Origin: Blautia glucerasea
GTDB taxonomy: Bacteria; Bacillota; Clostridia; Lachnospirales; Lachnospiraceae
DNA length: 49,159 bases
NCBI RefSeq assembly: GCF_013304385.1
Contig: NZ_JAAITU010000034.1
Location: 1 to 49,159 of the forward strand
Direction: 5' to 3'
The notes beneath the pieces were generated by a model. The model had not been told where the DNA came from. It saw nothing but the letters and a program-made list of their open reading frames with translations, and did no database searches. Shown here in pieces: positions 36,349-46,437 of this stretch (position 1 is its first letter; each line of letters opens with the position of its first letter). A program made the translations under genes and the position numbers.

Positions 36349-36405
36349 GGGCTGGCAGCTTTTGGCTGGCGGCTTTGGGCTGGCGGCTTTGGGCTGGCAT
36401 CTTTT
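36349..36405 (+). repeat. ~14-bp tandem repeat in the NusG-II gene leader
   Basis: Four copies of GGGCTGGCGGCTTT with small changes (units of 15, 13, 14 and 15 bp at 36349, 36364, 36377 and 36391) lie between the promoter and the ribosome site. The sequence is much richer in G than its surroundings. Confidence 0.88.
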
Positions 36406-36425
36406 ACATACAGGCAGGTGAAACT

Positions 36426-36797
36426 TTGAAGAAAAAAGAAATTCTATTTATCCTGGGAATCCTTGCAGCTGCGGTACTTTTATGGGCTGGTACCCACCTT
36501 ATGGACAAGGGTGATCTTTCCACAGTACGCATTACGGTTGCAGGCAAAGAATATGGCACCTATTCTTTATCCAAAGATCAGGTGATCTCCATAGGAGATA
36601 CCAATCGGTGTGAAATAAAAGACGGGGAAATAAAAATGATCTGGGCTGACTGCCCGGACCATTTGTGTATGAAACAGCATGCAATTGACAAAAACGGCGG
36701 AACCATTGTATGTCTGCCTAACAAAGTAGTGATCGAAGGCAAAAAAAGTTCATCCTCTAACTCAGAAGATGAACTGGTGATTGATTCCGTTACCTGA
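36426..36797 (+). CDS. NusG domain II-containing exported protein
   Basis: This 123-residue protein has a single N-terminal membrane or signal helix (ILFILGILAAAVLLWAGTHL). A NusG domain II/DUF-type fold follows, with DGEIKMIWADCPDHLCMKQHAI and GGTIVCLPNKVVIE, the hallmarks of this family. Such proteins sit on the outer face of the membrane and often neighbour Gx-type or quinone-related transporters, which are absent here. The start is TTG at 36426, preceded by AGGTGA. The Ser-rich stretch near the end is low complexity. Function is unknown. Confidence 0.85.
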   Translation: MKKKEILFILGILAAAVLLWAGTHLMDKGDLSTVRITVAGKEYGTYSLSKDQVISIGDTNRCEIKDGEIKMIWADCPDHLCMKQHAIDKNGGTIVCLPNKVVIEGKKSSSSNSEDELVIDSVT

Positions 36798-36846
36798 TTT
36801 TGTACTACAAAAGAAAATCCAGTGATATTGCAAAGCATCAGGGAGC

Positions 36847-37671
36847 TTATTTATCGCCGGAGGGGAGCCCTGTAAGTTCATAATAAAAAATATACTGCTG
36901 CATCACACCACGCATCCCTTTATAGCGGCGGTTAGGGAAGCCTCTTTTGTAGTGCTGATCCAGTACCTGGCGTATATGGGTATCCACCGGAAACGCATCC
37001 AGCTGGTGCAAGGCAAACAAACAGATGCAATCTGCCACTTTCCCACCTACGCCATAAATTTCCATCAAAGCTTCCCGTGCTTTTTTGTAAGACATTGATT
37101 GAATCTCTGATAGATTGATCTGCCCGTCTGCCACATCAAGTGCGGCCTGATGAATATATTTGGCACGGTAACCCAGATTGCATGCCCGCAGATCTTCTTC
37201 AGATGCAGTAGCCAAAGCCTGTGGCTTTGGAAAGCCATAATATTCCCTGCCATCCGGCAAAATGATTCTTTCTCCGTACCGTGTACAGATATTCTCAATG
37301 CACCTGCGGATCCTGCGTATATTATTCTGCTGCGAAATAAGAAATGTGATCAGCATTTCCCACAGATCCTGACGAAGTATACGGATTCCCTGTCCATGCT
37401 GTGCGGCTGCACATAAATATCTGTCCCTGGGATTCACTGACTGTATATATCTGCTGTAATCTGCATCAAGGTCAAAGTATGGGATCCAGAAGAAAAGGAA
37501 ATCCTCCTGAGAACAGTCGAAATCCACTACCTGCCCTTTTTGCCTTACTTCTACGTATTTCTTACCTGCGATCACAGTAAAACAGTCTGTATCTGTTTCA
37601 TCCATCCTGAAACATTGTCCGGATTCCATGATCTGCCTTATGTTAAAATTCTCCAGTTCTATGGATATCAT
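36847..37671 (-). CDS. OGG1-type 8-oxoguanine DNA glycosylase
   Basis: This 274-residue base-excision repair enzyme has an N-terminal OGG-type domain (residues 1-~100, SGQCFRMDE). The HhH-GPD domain carries LITFLISQQNNI, the hairpin YGVGGKVADC with catalytic Lys211, and FPVDTHIRQ with Asp230. It removes oxidised guanine. The start at 37671 (MISIELENF) begins the conserved domain. It lies 19 bp after the FabT-like gene on the same strand, so the two may share a transcript. Confidence 0.92.
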   Translation of the reverse strand: MISIELENFNIRQIMESGQCFRMDETDTDCFTVIAGKKYVEVRQKGQVVDFDCSQEDFLFFWIPYFDLDADYSRYIQSVNPRDRYLCAAAQHGQGIRILRQDLWEMLITFLISQQNNIRRIRRCIENICTRYGERIILPDGREYYGFPKPQALATASEEDLRACNLGYRAKYIHQAALDVADGQINLSEIQSMSYKKAREALMEIYGVGGKVADCICLFALHQLDAFPVDTHIRQVLDQHYKRGFPNRRYKGMRGVMQQYIFYYELTGLPSGDK

Positions 37672-37690
37672 CTGTCTGTCCTGCCTTCGG

Positions 37691-38128
37691 TTATTTCTGG
37701 TACTGCCTGAAGAAAACAGACAGCTTCTCCAGTGCCTTCGCCAGAACACCTACTTCATTGTCCGATAAAGCACTCACCACTGCATCTGTCATCTGCCTGT
37801 GATACTCTGCGTGATGATGAAAGGCTTTACGCCCTTTAACCGTAAGATGGATAAAAACAACTCTTCTGTCCTTCTCACTGCGTTCTCTCTGTGCATACCC
37901 TTTCTTAACCAGTGCATTCATGGCAATGGTCAGGGAGCCTACCGTAATATTCAGTTCTGCCGCTATATCGGACATCTTTTTTTCTCCAAGACCAATGGCA
38001 GCGATAATATGCATATCATTATTGGTAATATCTTTATACTCATCTGTGATAATGGCCTGTTCTTCCAGTTCCATGATCTCATTAAAAAGATTTACCAGCA
38101 CATCGTTGATTACTTCCTTATCATTCAA
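37691..38128 (-). CDS. fabT: MarR-family regulator, probable FabT (fatty-acid synthesis repressor)
   Basis: This 145-residue winged-helix protein has the MarR core MSDIAAELNITVGSLTIAMNALVKKGYAQRERSEKDRRVVFIHLT. FabT proteins repress fatty-acid genes, helped by acyl-ACP. Here the gene lies just beyond the 3' end of the fab/acc operon, whereas in streptococci it sits at the front. A FabT-type palindrome lies at the operon promoter (47542-47554). The start is taken as TTG at 38128 behind GGGGGAAGG. A longer frame begins upstream without a good ribosome site. Confidence 0.85.
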   Translation of the reverse strand: MNDKEVINDVLVNLFNEIMELEEQAIITDEYKDITNNDMHIIAAIGLGEKKMSDIAAELNITVGSLTIAMNALVKKGYAQRERSEKDRRVVFIHLTVKGRKAFHHHAEYHRQMTDAVVSALSDNEVGVLAKALEKLSVFFRQYQK

Positions 38129-38178
38129 TATGGTCCTTCCCCCCGCCTTATGGGCTATTCCAATTAATTTGTATACAG

Positions 38179-38195
38179 GGAGCAGCTTGTGCTCC
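38179..38195 (-). other. Small hairpin in the fabT leader
   Basis: GGAGCA-GCTTG-TGCTCC forms a 6-bp stem between the fabT promoter and start codon. No T-run follows. It may affect fabT translation. Confidence 0.35.
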
Positions 38196-38234
38196 TGCTT
38201 GTCCGTTGCTGTCCGTTGTTGTTCAAGTGTACAC

Positions 38235-38243
38235 AGTATAGCA
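38235..38243 (-). promoter_or_regulatory. Extended -10 promoter of fabT
   Basis: TGCTATACT on the minus strand gives an extended -10 (TGC plus TATACT). The -35 region is weak. It shows fabT can be transcribed separately from the operon. No FabT-type palindrome was seen here. Confidence 0.5.
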
Positions 38244-38359
38244 TAAACCGGGGATTTTTGCACCATGTGTTTCCATGACGTTTGGATTTAAATTTCCGCA
38301 GCATTTGAAGTTTGAGTTTCTGTCTGCTTTCCGATTTCCGTCTGCTTTCCGGATTTCTT

Positions 38360-40045
38360 CTACATTTTACGAAATCTGTTATACCGCTTTTCCAAAAGCT
38401 CCTCTGTATCCATTTTCTCGTACAATGTAAGGAATGTACCAATCGCCTGGTCCATTTTCTCTCCCATATCTGCCATATTGGCTCGTGTAAGAGGCTCCTT
38501 TTCAGAAAAAACATGCTCCACAATACCAAGCTTTTTCAGATCCCCGGCAGTAAGCCGCATCACCTGGGCTGCTTCCCTGGCTTTTCCTGCATCCTTCCAC
38601 AAAATTGAAGCAAAGCCTTCCGGGGAAAGGACAGAATAGATGGAATTTTCCAACATCCATACCTGATCAGCCACAGCAAGAGCCAAGGCTCCGCCGCTTC
38701 CCCCTTCTCCGATCACAATGGACAGAACAGGTACCTTAAGAGCAGATAATTCATAGATGTTTTCTGCAATCGCCTGCCCTTGCCCCCGTTCTTCAGCCTC
38801 CATCCCGCAGAAGGCTCCCGGAGTATCCACAAAACAGATCACAGGTCTTTTGAACTTCTCTGCCTGCTTCATCAAACGCAGGGATTTACGATATCCTTCC
38901 GGCGAAACCATTCCAAAGTTTCTGGCAATACTGTCCTTTGTTCCCTGCCCTTTTTCCTGAATGATCACTGTCACAGGTTTTCCATGAAAGTTCCCTATTC
39001 CTCCGATCACGGCAGGATCATCTCCATATCGCCTGTCTCCATGCAGTTCCGTAAATTCGTCAAATAGCAGTGCAAGATAATCTTTCCCTGTTGGACGTTC
39101 CTTATCCCTTGCAAGCTGCACACGCTCCCAGGCACTTTTATCCTGAAGCTTTTCTTCTTTCAGAACTTTTTTTTCCTGATATGTGCTTTTTGTATCCTGA
39201 TGCTGATGCATGGACAACAGACGGGAAAGTGTAGCTTTCATCTGTTTTCGATCAACGATCCCATCTAAGAAACCATGCTCCAGGAGAAATTCAGCCTTTT
39301 GAAATCCCTTGGGCAATTTCTGTCCAATGGTCTGCCGGATCACTCTTGGTCCTGCAAAGCCGATCAACGCTCCCGGCTCTGCCAGAATAATATCTCCCTC
39401 CATGGCAAAGCTTGCCGTAACACCACCAGTAGTAGGATTTGTAAGCACACTGATATAAAGAAGGCCTGCATCACTGTGCCGTTTCAGTGCTGCTGATGTT
39501 TTTGCCATCTGCATCAGGGACACAATGCCTTCCTGCATACGTGCTCCGCCAGAGCAGGCAAAAATCACTACGGGGAGCCGTTCCCTGGTAGCCCTCTCCA
39601 CTGCCCGGGTGATCTTTTCCCCTACTACACTTCCCATACTTGCCATCATAAACCTGCTGTCGCAGACTCCAAGCACTGTGGGATTTCCGTCAATTTCTGC
39701 CTTACCGGTAAGGATGGCTTCATCCAGTCCTGTTTTTTCCTGAAGACCTTCAATTTTCTCTTTATATCCCTTGTAATGAAGCGGATTCTCCTGGGGCAGA
39801 CCTGCATCCCATTCTTCAAAAGTCCCTGGATCTGCGATCTGCTGGACTCTTCTCCAGGCATGAACACGAAAATAATTGCCGCAATGAGGGCATATATAAT
39901 CGTTGTCCTTTACCTCTTCCACAAACACCGCCGACTTACATACATTACATTTTTTCAGAAGTCCTTCCGGAACCTCCGGCTTTACTGTTTCTGCTGTCAG
40001 GCTGCTACGACCAACTGTCCGTTTAAATGTACAGTTAAATTTCAT
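38360..40045 (-). CDS. accDA: Fused acetyl-CoA carboxylase carboxyltransferase (AccD-AccA)
   Basis: This 561-residue fusion forms both halves of the carboxyltransferase that makes malonyl-CoA. Residues ~25-282 are AccD, with a zinc ribbon (C33, C36, C52, C55) and [11 protein letters not shown] linker spans ~283-302. Residues ~303-550 are AccA, with [39 protein letters not shown] and [11 protein letters not shown]. In most bacteria these are separate genes. It overlaps the accC stop by 11 nt and is the last gene of the operon. Confidence 0.95.
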   Translation of the reverse strand: MKFNCTFKRTVGRSSLTAETVKPEVPEGLLKKCNVCKSAVFVEEVKDNDYICPHCGNYFRVHAWRRVQQIADPGTFEEWDAGLPQENPLHYKGYKEKIEGLQEKTGLDEAILTGKAEIDGNPTVLGVCDSRFMMASMGSVVGEKITRAVERATRERLPVVIFACSGGARMQEGIVSLMQMAKTSAALKRHSDAGLLYISVLTNPTTGGVTASFAMEGDIILAEPGALIGFAGPRVIRQTIGQKLPKGFQKAEFLLEHGFLDGIVDRKQMKATLSRLLSMHQHQDTKSTYQEKKVLKEEKLQDKSAWERVQLARDKERPTGKDYLALLFDEFTELHGDRRYGDDPAVIGGIGNFHGKPVTVIIQEKGQGTKDSIARNFGMVSPEGYRKSLRLMKQAEKFKRPVICFVDTPGAFCGMEAEERGQGQAIAENIYELSALKVPVLSIVIGEGGSGGALALAVADQVWMLENSIYSVLSPEGFASILWKDAGKAREAAQVMRLTAGDLKKLGIVEHVFSEKEPLTRANMADMGEKMDQAIGTFLTLYEKMDTEELLEKRYNRFRKM

Positions 40046-41399
40046 TTACTTTCACTCCCCCGATTTCATGGGTACTTAAAAATCCAACATTAAAATTACC
40101 GCTCTGGAAATCCGGATGACTGAGGATTTCAAACTGATAGTCAATGTTTGTATCCACTCCCTGGATCACCACTTCTCCCAATGCGCTTTTCATTTTGGCA
40201 ATAGCCTCTTCTCTTGTTCTTCCATGAACGATCAGCTTTGCAAGCATGGAATCATAATAAGGCGGTACTGTATATCCTGGATAAATACCTGTATCCACAC
40301 GGATTCCCTGGCCGCCAGGAAAATGAAGATCTGAAATGGTGCCGGGAGAAGGCCTGAAATTCTTCTCCGGGTTTTCCGCATTGATCCTGCATTCAATAGC
40401 ATGCCCCTGTACATGTACATCCTTCTGGCTGACCTGAAGCGGCAGACCGGAAGCGATACGGATTTGTTCCTTTACCAGATCCATGCCAGTGACCCACTCT
40501 GTTACCGGATGCTCTACCTGTATCCTGGTATTCATTTCCATAAAATAAAAGTTCTCATCCTTTTCCAGAAGGAATTCTATGGTTCCTGCATTCACATAAT
40601 GTGCTGCCTTTGCAGCCTTCACAGCTGCTTTTCCCATCTTCCTGCGAAGCTTGTCCGATACAGCTGCAGAGGGCGATTCCTCGATCATCTTTTGATGATT
40701 CCGCTGTATGGAACAGTCCCTTTCCCCAAGATGGATCACATTTCCCTGCTGGTCTGCAAGGATCTGAAATTCTATATGTCTTGGCTTTTCCACAAAATGC
40801 TCTATGTACATGGTTCCGTCCCCAAAGGCCATCTGCGCTTCTTTCTTTGCAGTCAGGAAAGCTTTTTCAAACTCTTCCGGTGAAAAGGCTGTGCGCATAC
40901 CCTTGCCGCCACCGCCAAGGGCAGCCTTGATGATCACCGGATAACCAATCCTGTCAGCTTCCTTTTTTCCTGCGTCAATATCCAGAACTGCTCCCTTCGT
41001 CCCAGGGATCACTGGAACACCGGCTGCTTCCATGGTGTTTCTGGCTTCCTGCTTGTTTCCAAGACTGCGGATCACAGAAGAGGGAGGCCCCACAAAGATA
41101 ATGCCGCACTTTTCACATATTTGTGCGAAACGGGCATTTTCAGATAAAAACCCAAAGCCTGGATGTATGGCATCTGCACCGGTTGTCATTGTAGCACTGA
41201 TAATGCTTTCCATATTCAGATAGCTTTCCGTTGAAGGACCAGGTCCTATGCAGACTGCCTGATCAGCAAGCTGAGCATGAAGACTATCCTTGTCCGCCTC
41301 TGAATAAACCGCTACGCTCTCAATCCCCAATTCTCTGCAGGCGCGGATGATCCTTACTGCAATCTCTCCCCGGTTTGCCACCAGCAATTTTCGTATCAT
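40035..41399 (-). CDS. accC: AccC, biotin carboxylase
   Basis: This 454-residue ATP-grasp enzyme carboxylates the biotin on AccB. It shows [16 protein letters not shown] at the N-terminus, the ATP loop [42 protein letters not shown], and the [14 protein letters not shown] catalytic segment. Length is normal. It lies 3 bp after fabZ and overlaps accDA. It depends on biotin, linking it functionally to bioY in this window. Confidence 0.97.
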   Translation of the reverse strand: MIRKLLVANRGEIAVRIIRACRELGIESVAVYSEADKDSLHAQLADQAVCIGPGPSTESYLNMESIISATMTTGADAIHPGFGFLSENARFAQICEKCGIIFVGPPSSVIRSLGNKQEARNTMEAAGVPVIPGTKGAVLDIDAGKKEADRIGYPVIIKAALGGGGKGMRTAFSPEEFEKAFLTAKKEAQMAFGDGTMYIEHFVEKPRHIEFQILADQQGNVIHLGERDCSIQRNHQKMIEESPSAAVSDKLRRKMGKAAVKAAKAAHYVNAGTIEFLLEKDENFYFMEMNTRIQVEHPVTEWVTGMDLVKEQIRIASGLPLQVSQKDVHVQGHAIECRINAENPEKNFRPSPGTISDLHFPGGQGIRVDTGIYPGYTVPPYYDSMLAKLIVHGRTREEAIAKMKSALGEVVIQGVDTNIDYQFEILSHPDFQSGNFNVGFLSTHEIGGVKVNEI

Positions 41400-41402
41400 A
41401 TT

Positions 41403-41831
41403 TTACCCCACCATAAATGTAAGCTGTGCTTTAACAGCAATCTTCCCGTCTACGGTTGCAACTGCTTCTCCCACTCCAAGCGGGCCTTTCTGCTTCACGA
41501 TCCTGGTTTCCAGACGCAGCTTGTCTCCGGGACGCACCTTCGTCTTAAAGCGACACTTATCAAGGCCTCCGAAATAGGCGATTTTCCCCTGGTTTTCCGG
41601 CTTTGACAGGATGGCAACAGCGCCGGTCTGTGCCAATGCTTCCAGGATCAGCACCCCTGGCATTACAGGTTCCTGTGGAAAATGGCCTTTAAAAAAGTCC
41701 TCTCTGTAGGTTACGCATTTATATCCTACCGCAAATTCCCCTGGTTCATAATCTTCAATATAATCCACCAGAAGAAAGGGATGTCTGTGTGGAATGATCT
41801 GCTGGATCTGCTTTGTATCTAAATAATTCAT
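41403..41831 (-). CDS. fabZ: FabZ, 3-hydroxyacyl-ACP dehydratase
   Basis: This 142-residue hot-dog-fold enzyme removes water from 3-hydroxyacyl-ACP. Catalytic His50 lies in GHFPQEPVMPGV and Glu64 in LILEALAQTG. It overlaps the accB stop by 4 nt, and accC follows after 3 bp. No FabA or FabM is visible, so the way unsaturated chains are made is not shown here. Confidence 0.97.
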   Translation of the reverse strand: MNYLDTKQIQQIIPHRHPFLLVDYIEDYEPGEFAVGYKCVTYREDFFKGHFPQEPVMPGVLILEALAQTGAVAILSKPENQGKIAYFGGLDKCRFKTKVRPGDKLRLETRIVKQKGPLGVGEAVATVDGKIAVKAQLTFMVG

Positions 41832-42250
41832 GCTTCCTCGATTCTGAACAGAGGGGTACCATATTCTACCGCCTGTCCGTTTTCAACCAAAACTTCTGCC
41901 ACAATTCCTTCAAATTCACTTTCAATCTCATTCATCAGCTTCATTGCCTCAACAATGGCAAGCACCTGGCCTTTTTTCACTGTATCCCCTTTTTTCACAA
42001 AAGGCTGGCTATCCTGGGAAGGAGCCGCATAAAATGTACCAACCAAAGGTGATGTTACCAGATTTCCGGTTTCTGCTTCCTTCTCCAAAACAGCTGCCTT
42101 TTCCGGTACAGGAGCAGCACTATATACGGTTTCTTTTTTATCTCTATCCCATTTAACGGACATTTTTTGTCCATTGTTTTCATATTCAAAGGATGATACT
42201 CCTGCTGCGTCTATTTTGTCGATAAGCTGCAGTATCTGTTCAAATTCCAT
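41828..42250 (-). CDS. accB: AccB, biotin carboxyl carrier protein
   Basis: This 140-residue protein carries biotin on Lys104 in EAMKLMNEIE. The C-terminal ~75 residues are the biotinyl domain. The N-terminal part is a helix plus a Pro/Ala/Glu-rich flexible linker. The ATG at 42250 (MEFEQILQ) was chosen over one 6 nt upstream because the ribosome site GAGGAGG is then at proper distance. It lies 2 bp after fabF and overlaps fabZ. Confidence 0.96.
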   Translation of the reverse strand: MEFEQILQLIDKIDAAGVSSFEYENNGQKMSVKWDRDKKETVYSAAPVPEKAAVLEKEAETGNLVTSPLVGTFYAAPSQDSQPFVKKGDTVKKGQVLAIVEAMKLMNEIESEFEGIVAEVLVENGQAVEYGTPLFRIEEA

Positions 42251-42252
42251 GA

Positions 42253-43494
42253 TCATTCCTCCTCATAGCGTTTTACCAGAAGAGAAGCATTGTGGCCTCC
42301 GAATCCAAGAGAGTTGCTCATAGCATACCGAACCTGAGTCTGAACCGGTGCATCAATACAATAATCCAAATCCAGTTCCTCTTCTGTTTCTTTTGTTCCA
42401 ACTGTCTGGTGGATAAAACCATCCAGAATTGATTTTACACATACAATAAATTCCACACCGCCGGCAGCACCTAAAAGATGCCCTGTCATTGACTTGGTAG
42501 AATTGATCTTTACTTTATATGCAGCCTCTTTAAACGCAGCTTTAATGGCTCTTGTTTCAAACAGATCATTGTAATGGGTGCCTGTGCCGTGTGCATTGAT
42601 ATAATCCACCTCTTCCGGTTCGATCCCAGCCTCATGCATAGCTTCCTCCATCGCCCTTGCAGCGCCTGCTCCGTCTTCCGCTGGAGAAGTGATATGGAAA
42701 GCATCTGCGGTAGCACCATATCCCACAACCTCTGCCAGAATGTGGGCACCTCTTTTCTTGGCATGCTCCAGTTCTTCCAAAACTACGATCCCTGCTCCTT
42801 CTCCCATTACAAAGCCAGCACGTTCTTTATCAAATGGAATGGAAGCCCGCAAAGGATCTGAAGATGTGCTTAATGCAGTCAGACTGGTAAATCCGGCAAC
42901 TCCCAAAGGACAGATACATCCCTCTGTGCCACCTGCCAGGATCACCTCTGCATCCCCATACTGGATCGCCCGAAAAGCATCCCCAATGCAGTGGCTTCCT
43001 GATGCACAGGCAGTGACCACATTGGTACACTTACCTTTTGCCCCGATGGCAATGGAAATATTTCCGGCAGCCATGTTGCTGATCATTTTGGGAACAAAAA
43101 GCGGATCCACCTTAGAAGGTCCTCTTTGGGAAAGCCTTTGCTGCGAGGCTGTCATTGCCTGCAGGCTTCCCACACCGGATCCTACGATCACACCTACCCG
43201 GTATGGATCCTCCTGTTCCATGCAGATCCCGGAATCCGCCAGTGCTTCTTTTGCAGCTGCTACTCCGTATTTTGAAAATAATTCCATTCTTTTTGCAGCC
43301 TTAAAATCCATATATTTTTCAGGTTCAAACCCCTTTACCTCTGCAGCCACCTTCACTTTATAATCTGTTGTATCAAATCTTGTAATGCTCTGGATCCCCA
43401 CTTTTCCGGCTTTGATACCTTCCCAGAAGGATTCTGCATCATTTCCAAGAGGTGTTACTGCGCCAAGTCCTGTGACCACTACTCTACGTTTCAT
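42253..43494 (-). CDS. fabF: FabF, 3-oxoacyl-ACP synthase II
   Basis: This 413-residue condensing enzyme elongates acyl-ACP with malonyl-ACP. It has the Cys-His-His triad: Cys163 in VVTACASGSHC, one His in NAHGTGTHYND, and one in KSMTGHLLGAAGG. It extends chains after FabH starts them. It lies between fabG (21 bp before) and accB. Confidence 0.97.
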   Translation of the reverse strand: MKRRVVVTGLGAVTPLGNDAESFWEGIKAGKVGIQSITRFDTTDYKVKVAAEVKGFEPEKYMDFKAAKRMELFSKYGVAAAKEALADSGICMEQEDPYRVGVIVGSGVGSLQAMTASQQRLSQRGPSKVDPLFVPKMISNMAAGNISIAIGAKGKCTNVVTACASGSHCIGDAFRAIQYGDAEVILAGGTEGCICPLGVAGFTSLTALSTSSDPLRASIPFDKERAGFVMGEGAGIVVLEELEHAKKRGAHILAEVVGYGATADAFHITSPAEDGAGAARAMEEAMHEAGIEPEEVDYINAHGTGTHYNDLFETRAIKAAFKEAAYKVKINSTKSMTGHLLGAAGGVEFIVCVKSILDGFIHQTVGTKETEEELDLDYCIDAPVQTQVRYAMSNSLGFGGHNASLLVKRYEEE

Positions 43495-43515
43495 ATATGT
43501 TTGTCCTCACTTTTC

Positions 43516-44256
43516 CTACATTGCCATTCCGCCGTCAACCATCAGCACCTGTCCGGTAATATAACCGGCTTCCTCTGATGCAAAAAAAGCCGCTGCTGCT
43601 GCCACATCCTGGGGATCGCCAAATCCGCCCATAGGAATCTGCGCCCAGATTTTTTCCTTCACCTGCTCCGGCAGAACCTGGGTCATGTCTGTGCAGATAA
43701 ATCCGGGAGCGATTGCATTTACAGTAATTCCCCTGGATGCCAGCTCCTTTGCAGCTGATTTTGTCAGTCCGATCACCCCTGCCTTAGATGCAGCATAATT
43801 TGCCTGGCCTGCATTTCCTGAAATACCCACAATAGAACTTAAATTGATGATCCTGCCTTTTTTCTGTTTGATCATGGTTCTGGCAGCATGGCGGATACAA
43901 TAGAATGTTCCTTTTAGATTGGTATCCACTACCTTTGAAAAATCTTCTTCACTCATTCCCATCAAAAGGCCATCCTTTGTGATTCCTGCATTATTGACCA
44001 GAATATCAAGATGTCCCATTTTACTGATCGTATCTTTAAACATTTCACCACAAGCCTGAAAATCAGCTACATTACACTGATAAATATGGGCCTGGCCTCC
44101 TGCCTGCAGGATCTCCTGCTGCACTTCTTCTGCTTTTTCCTTTGAACCATTATAATTGATAACCACATAGCATCCTTCTGCTGCCAACCGTAAGGCAATG
44201 GCACGCCCGATTCCCCTGGATGCACCGGTTACAAGGGCAACTCTTTTTCCGGTCAT
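43516..44256 (-). CDS. fabG: FabG, 3-oxoacyl-ACP reductase
   Basis: This 246-residue short-chain dehydrogenase uses NADPH. It has the nucleotide motif TGASRGIG, the NNAG motif, and the catalytic Ser/Tyr/Lys set in INLSSIVG and YAASK. It reduces the ketoacyl-ACP made by FabF or FabH. It lies 31 bp after fabD with AGGAGG upstream. Confidence 0.97.
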   Translation of the reverse strand: MTGKRVALVTGASRGIGRAIALRLAAEGCYVVINYNGSKEKAEEVQQEILQAGGQAHIYQCNVADFQACGEMFKDTISKMGHLDILVNNAGITKDGLLMGMSEEDFSKVVDTNLKGTFYCIRHAARTMIKQKKGRIINLSSIVGISGNAGQANYAASKAGVIGLTKSAAKELASRGITVNAIAPGFICTDMTQVLPEQVKEKIWAQIPMGGFGDPQDVAAAAAFFASEEAGYITGQVLMVDGGMAM

Positions 44257-44287
44257 TTTTTGTCCTCCTGTCAGATTTCTGTTATTG

Positions 44288-45205
44288 TCATACCTCTGCT
44301 GCTGTTTTTTCCAGATCTTCTACTGTCTGTATATTAAAGGTCCTTACATTTTTATCTATCTTTTTTATAAAACCGGTAAGCGTCCTGCCTGGTCCGATCT
44401 CCACAAAGGTATCGATCCCGGCACTGATCATCTGCTCCACACTTTGCTGCCAGCGGACGGAAGAGGAAATCTGTCTGGCCAGCAGCGGACGGATCTGTGC
44501 AGGGTCTGTTACATACTTTGCCGTAACATTTGTCACATAAGGGATCTTTAGAGATTGGATTTCTGTAGTCTCAAGTACCTTTTCCAGTTTCCTGCCTGCC
44601 GCTTCCATCATAGATGAGTGAAAAGGGCCGCTGACTTTTAAAGGAAGGACTCTCCTTGCTCCTGCAGTTTTCAACTGCGCTGCCGCCATTTCCACTGCTG
44701 CCTTTTCCCCAGTGATCACAATTTGTCCGGGACAGTTATAATTGGCAATCTCCACTCCACCTATCTTTTCTATCACTTTTTCGATCTCCAGTCCGGTCAG
44801 ACCAAGCACTGCCGCCATGCTTCCCTTTCCTGCAGGAACTGCCTGTTCCATAAGGATTCCCCTCTTACGTACAGTTACAGCTGCATCCTTCAGGCTGATT
44901 CCGCCAGCTGCTTCAATGGCGCAATATTCCCCCAGGCTTAAGCCCGCCGTTACCTCCGGGATCAGGCCATATTCTTCTGCTGCTTTTTCCATGGCAAGAC
45001 AGGCTGTTAAAAGTGCTGCCTGTGTATATTCGGTAAGATCCAGTTTATCATTTTCTTCAAAGCAAAGCTGTGGCATGTCCAGATCCAGCCAGTAGGACAC
45101 CTGTTCAAATACCCTGGCAGAAGCCGGATATTTTTCATAAAAATCTTTTCCCATTCCTGTTTTCTGAGCTCCCTGGCCAGGAAATATAAATGCGATCCTA
45201 CTCAT
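44288..45205 (-). CDS. fabD: FabD, malonyl-CoA:ACP transacylase
   Basis: This 305-residue enzyme loads malonyl groups onto ACP. It shows [13 protein letters not shown], the nucleophile Ser90 in GLSLGEY, and catalytic His in GPFHSSMM. Its start overlaps the fabK stop by 8 nt, indicating coupled translation. Confidence 0.97.
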   Translation of the reverse strand: MSRIAFIFPGQGAQKTGMGKDFYEKYPASARVFEQVSYWLDLDMPQLCFEENDKLDLTEYTQAALLTACLAMEKAAEEYGLIPEVTAGLSLGEYCAIEAAGGISLKDAAVTVRKRGILMEQAVPAGKGSMAAVLGLTGLEIEKVIEKIGGVEIANYNCPGQIVITGEKAAVEMAAAQLKTAGARRVLPLKVSGPFHSSMMEAAGRKLEKVLETTEIQSLKIPYVTNVTAKYVTDPAQIRPLLARQISSSVRWQQSVEQMISAGIDTFVEIGPGRTLTGFIKKIDKNVRTFNIQTVEDLEKTAAEV

Positions 45206-46136
45206 AAACTGCAGTTCCTTTCAAAAGAGTTTCCGTCTCCTTCATCAGCTTTTGGATCAGATCCTTGCAGCTCATTTCTTCTTTTATAAGTCCTGCGATC
45301 TGTCCGGACATAACACTTCCGTTTTTCACATCTCCCTCTGTTACTGCTCTTCGCAAGCCTCCCAGTGTGAGCTGCTCCAGTTCCTCGAAAGGTGCGCCCT
45401 CAGCCTCTTTTTTCAGATATTCTCTGGTCATCTGATTTCTCAGTGCCCGCACCGGATGCCCTGTAGTACGTCCGGTCACTCTTGTATCTATATCTTTTGC
45501 TTTCAGGATCATATCTTTATAATTCTGATGCACCTGGCATTCGGTTGTTGCTACAAAACAGGTTCCCATCTGTACTGCCTGTGCTCCCAGCATAAATGCT
45601 GCTGCGATCCCACGGCCGTCGCCGATACCGCCTGCTGCGATCACCGGAATCTGTACTCCATCTGCTACCTGGGGCACCAGTGCCATGGTGGTTGTCTCTC
45701 CCACATGGCCTCCGGACTCACATCCTTCGGCTACCACTGCATCTGCCCCACACCGCTCCATACGTTTTGCCAGTGCCACAGAGGCAACTACCGGGATCAC
45801 GCGGATCCCTGCTTTTTTCCACATCTCCATATATTTTTCCGGATTTCCGGCACCTGTGGTAACTGCTTTTACACCCTCTTCTGCGATCACCTGCGCAACC
45901 TCATCTGCATAAGGGCTCATCAGCATTACATTTACCCCGAATGGTTTATCTGTTTTCTCTTTTGCCAGCCGGATCTGCTCCCGCACCCACTGTGCCGGTG
46001 CATTGGCTGCTCCAATAATACCGAAGCCTCCTGCCTCTGATACAGCGGCTGCCAGATGATGCTCGGCCACCCAGGCCATTCCCCCCTGTATAATGGGGTA
46101 TTGTATATCAAGTAAATCTGTAACTTTTGTTTTCAT
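45198..46136 (-). CDS. fabK: FabK, FMN-dependent enoyl-ACP reductase II
   Basis: This 312-residue TIM-barrel flavoenzyme shows YPIIQGGMAWVA, GVNVMLMSPY, the VVAEGCESGGHVGE loop and PVIAAGGIGDGRG. It catalyses the last reduction of each elongation cycle and replaces FabI, as in streptococci and many Clostridia. This usually gives intrinsic triclosan resistance. The start at 46136 follows AAAGGA. An upstream in-frame start lacks a good ribosome site. Confidence 0.95.
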   Translation of the reverse strand: MKTKVTDLLDIQYPIIQGGMAWVAEHHLAAAVSEAGGFGIIGAANAPAQWVREQIRLAKEKTDKPFGVNVMLMSPYADEVAQVIAEEGVKAVTTGAGNPEKYMEMWKKAGIRVIPVVASVALAKRMERCGADAVVAEGCESGGHVGETTTMALVPQVADGVQIPVIAAGGIGDGRGIAAAFMLGAQAVQMGTCFVATTECQVHQNYKDMILKAKDIDTRVTGRTTGHPVRALRNQMTREYLKKEAEGAPFEELEQLTLGGLRRAVTEGDVKNGSVMSGQIAGLIKEEMSCKDLIQKLMKETETLLKGTAVYE

Positions 46137-46187
46137 AACACTGTCCTTTGCTTTCACAATACTGTTTACTTTTTTCAATATTGCCTC

Positions 46188-46415
46188 TTACTTTTCCCGG
46201 TTCTGGATATAAGCTTCCACATCTCCGATTGTCTGGATTCCTTCCAGGTCTTCTGTAGGAATCTCCACATTAAATTCCTCTTCCAGAGCCATAACCATTT
46301 CAAAAAGATCCAGTGAATCAGCTCCCAGATCCTCTTTAAAGGACGTGCTCTCTGTTAATGTTCCTGCCTCTGTTCCCAGTGATTCTGCTACGATTTCTTT
46401 AATTCTTTCTAACAT
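46188..46415 (-). CDS. acpP: Acyl carrier protein
   Basis: This 75-residue acidic helical protein has the phosphopantetheine site Ser34 in GADSLDLFEM. It carries growing acyl chains between the enzymes of the operon. It lies between fabH (22-bp gap) and fabK. Confidence 0.97.
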   Translation of the reverse strand: MLERIKEIVAESLGTEAGTLTESTSFKEDLGADSLDLFEMVMALEEEFNVEIPTEDLEGIQTIGDVEAYIQNREK

Positions 46416-46437
46416 GTTCTTTTCTCCTCGTTAATTT

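Noticed and set aside
36163..36429. 88-residue plus-strand frame upstream of the NusG-II gene
   Set aside because: It runs through the promoter and tandem repeat, has no ribosome site, and its sequence shows no domain.
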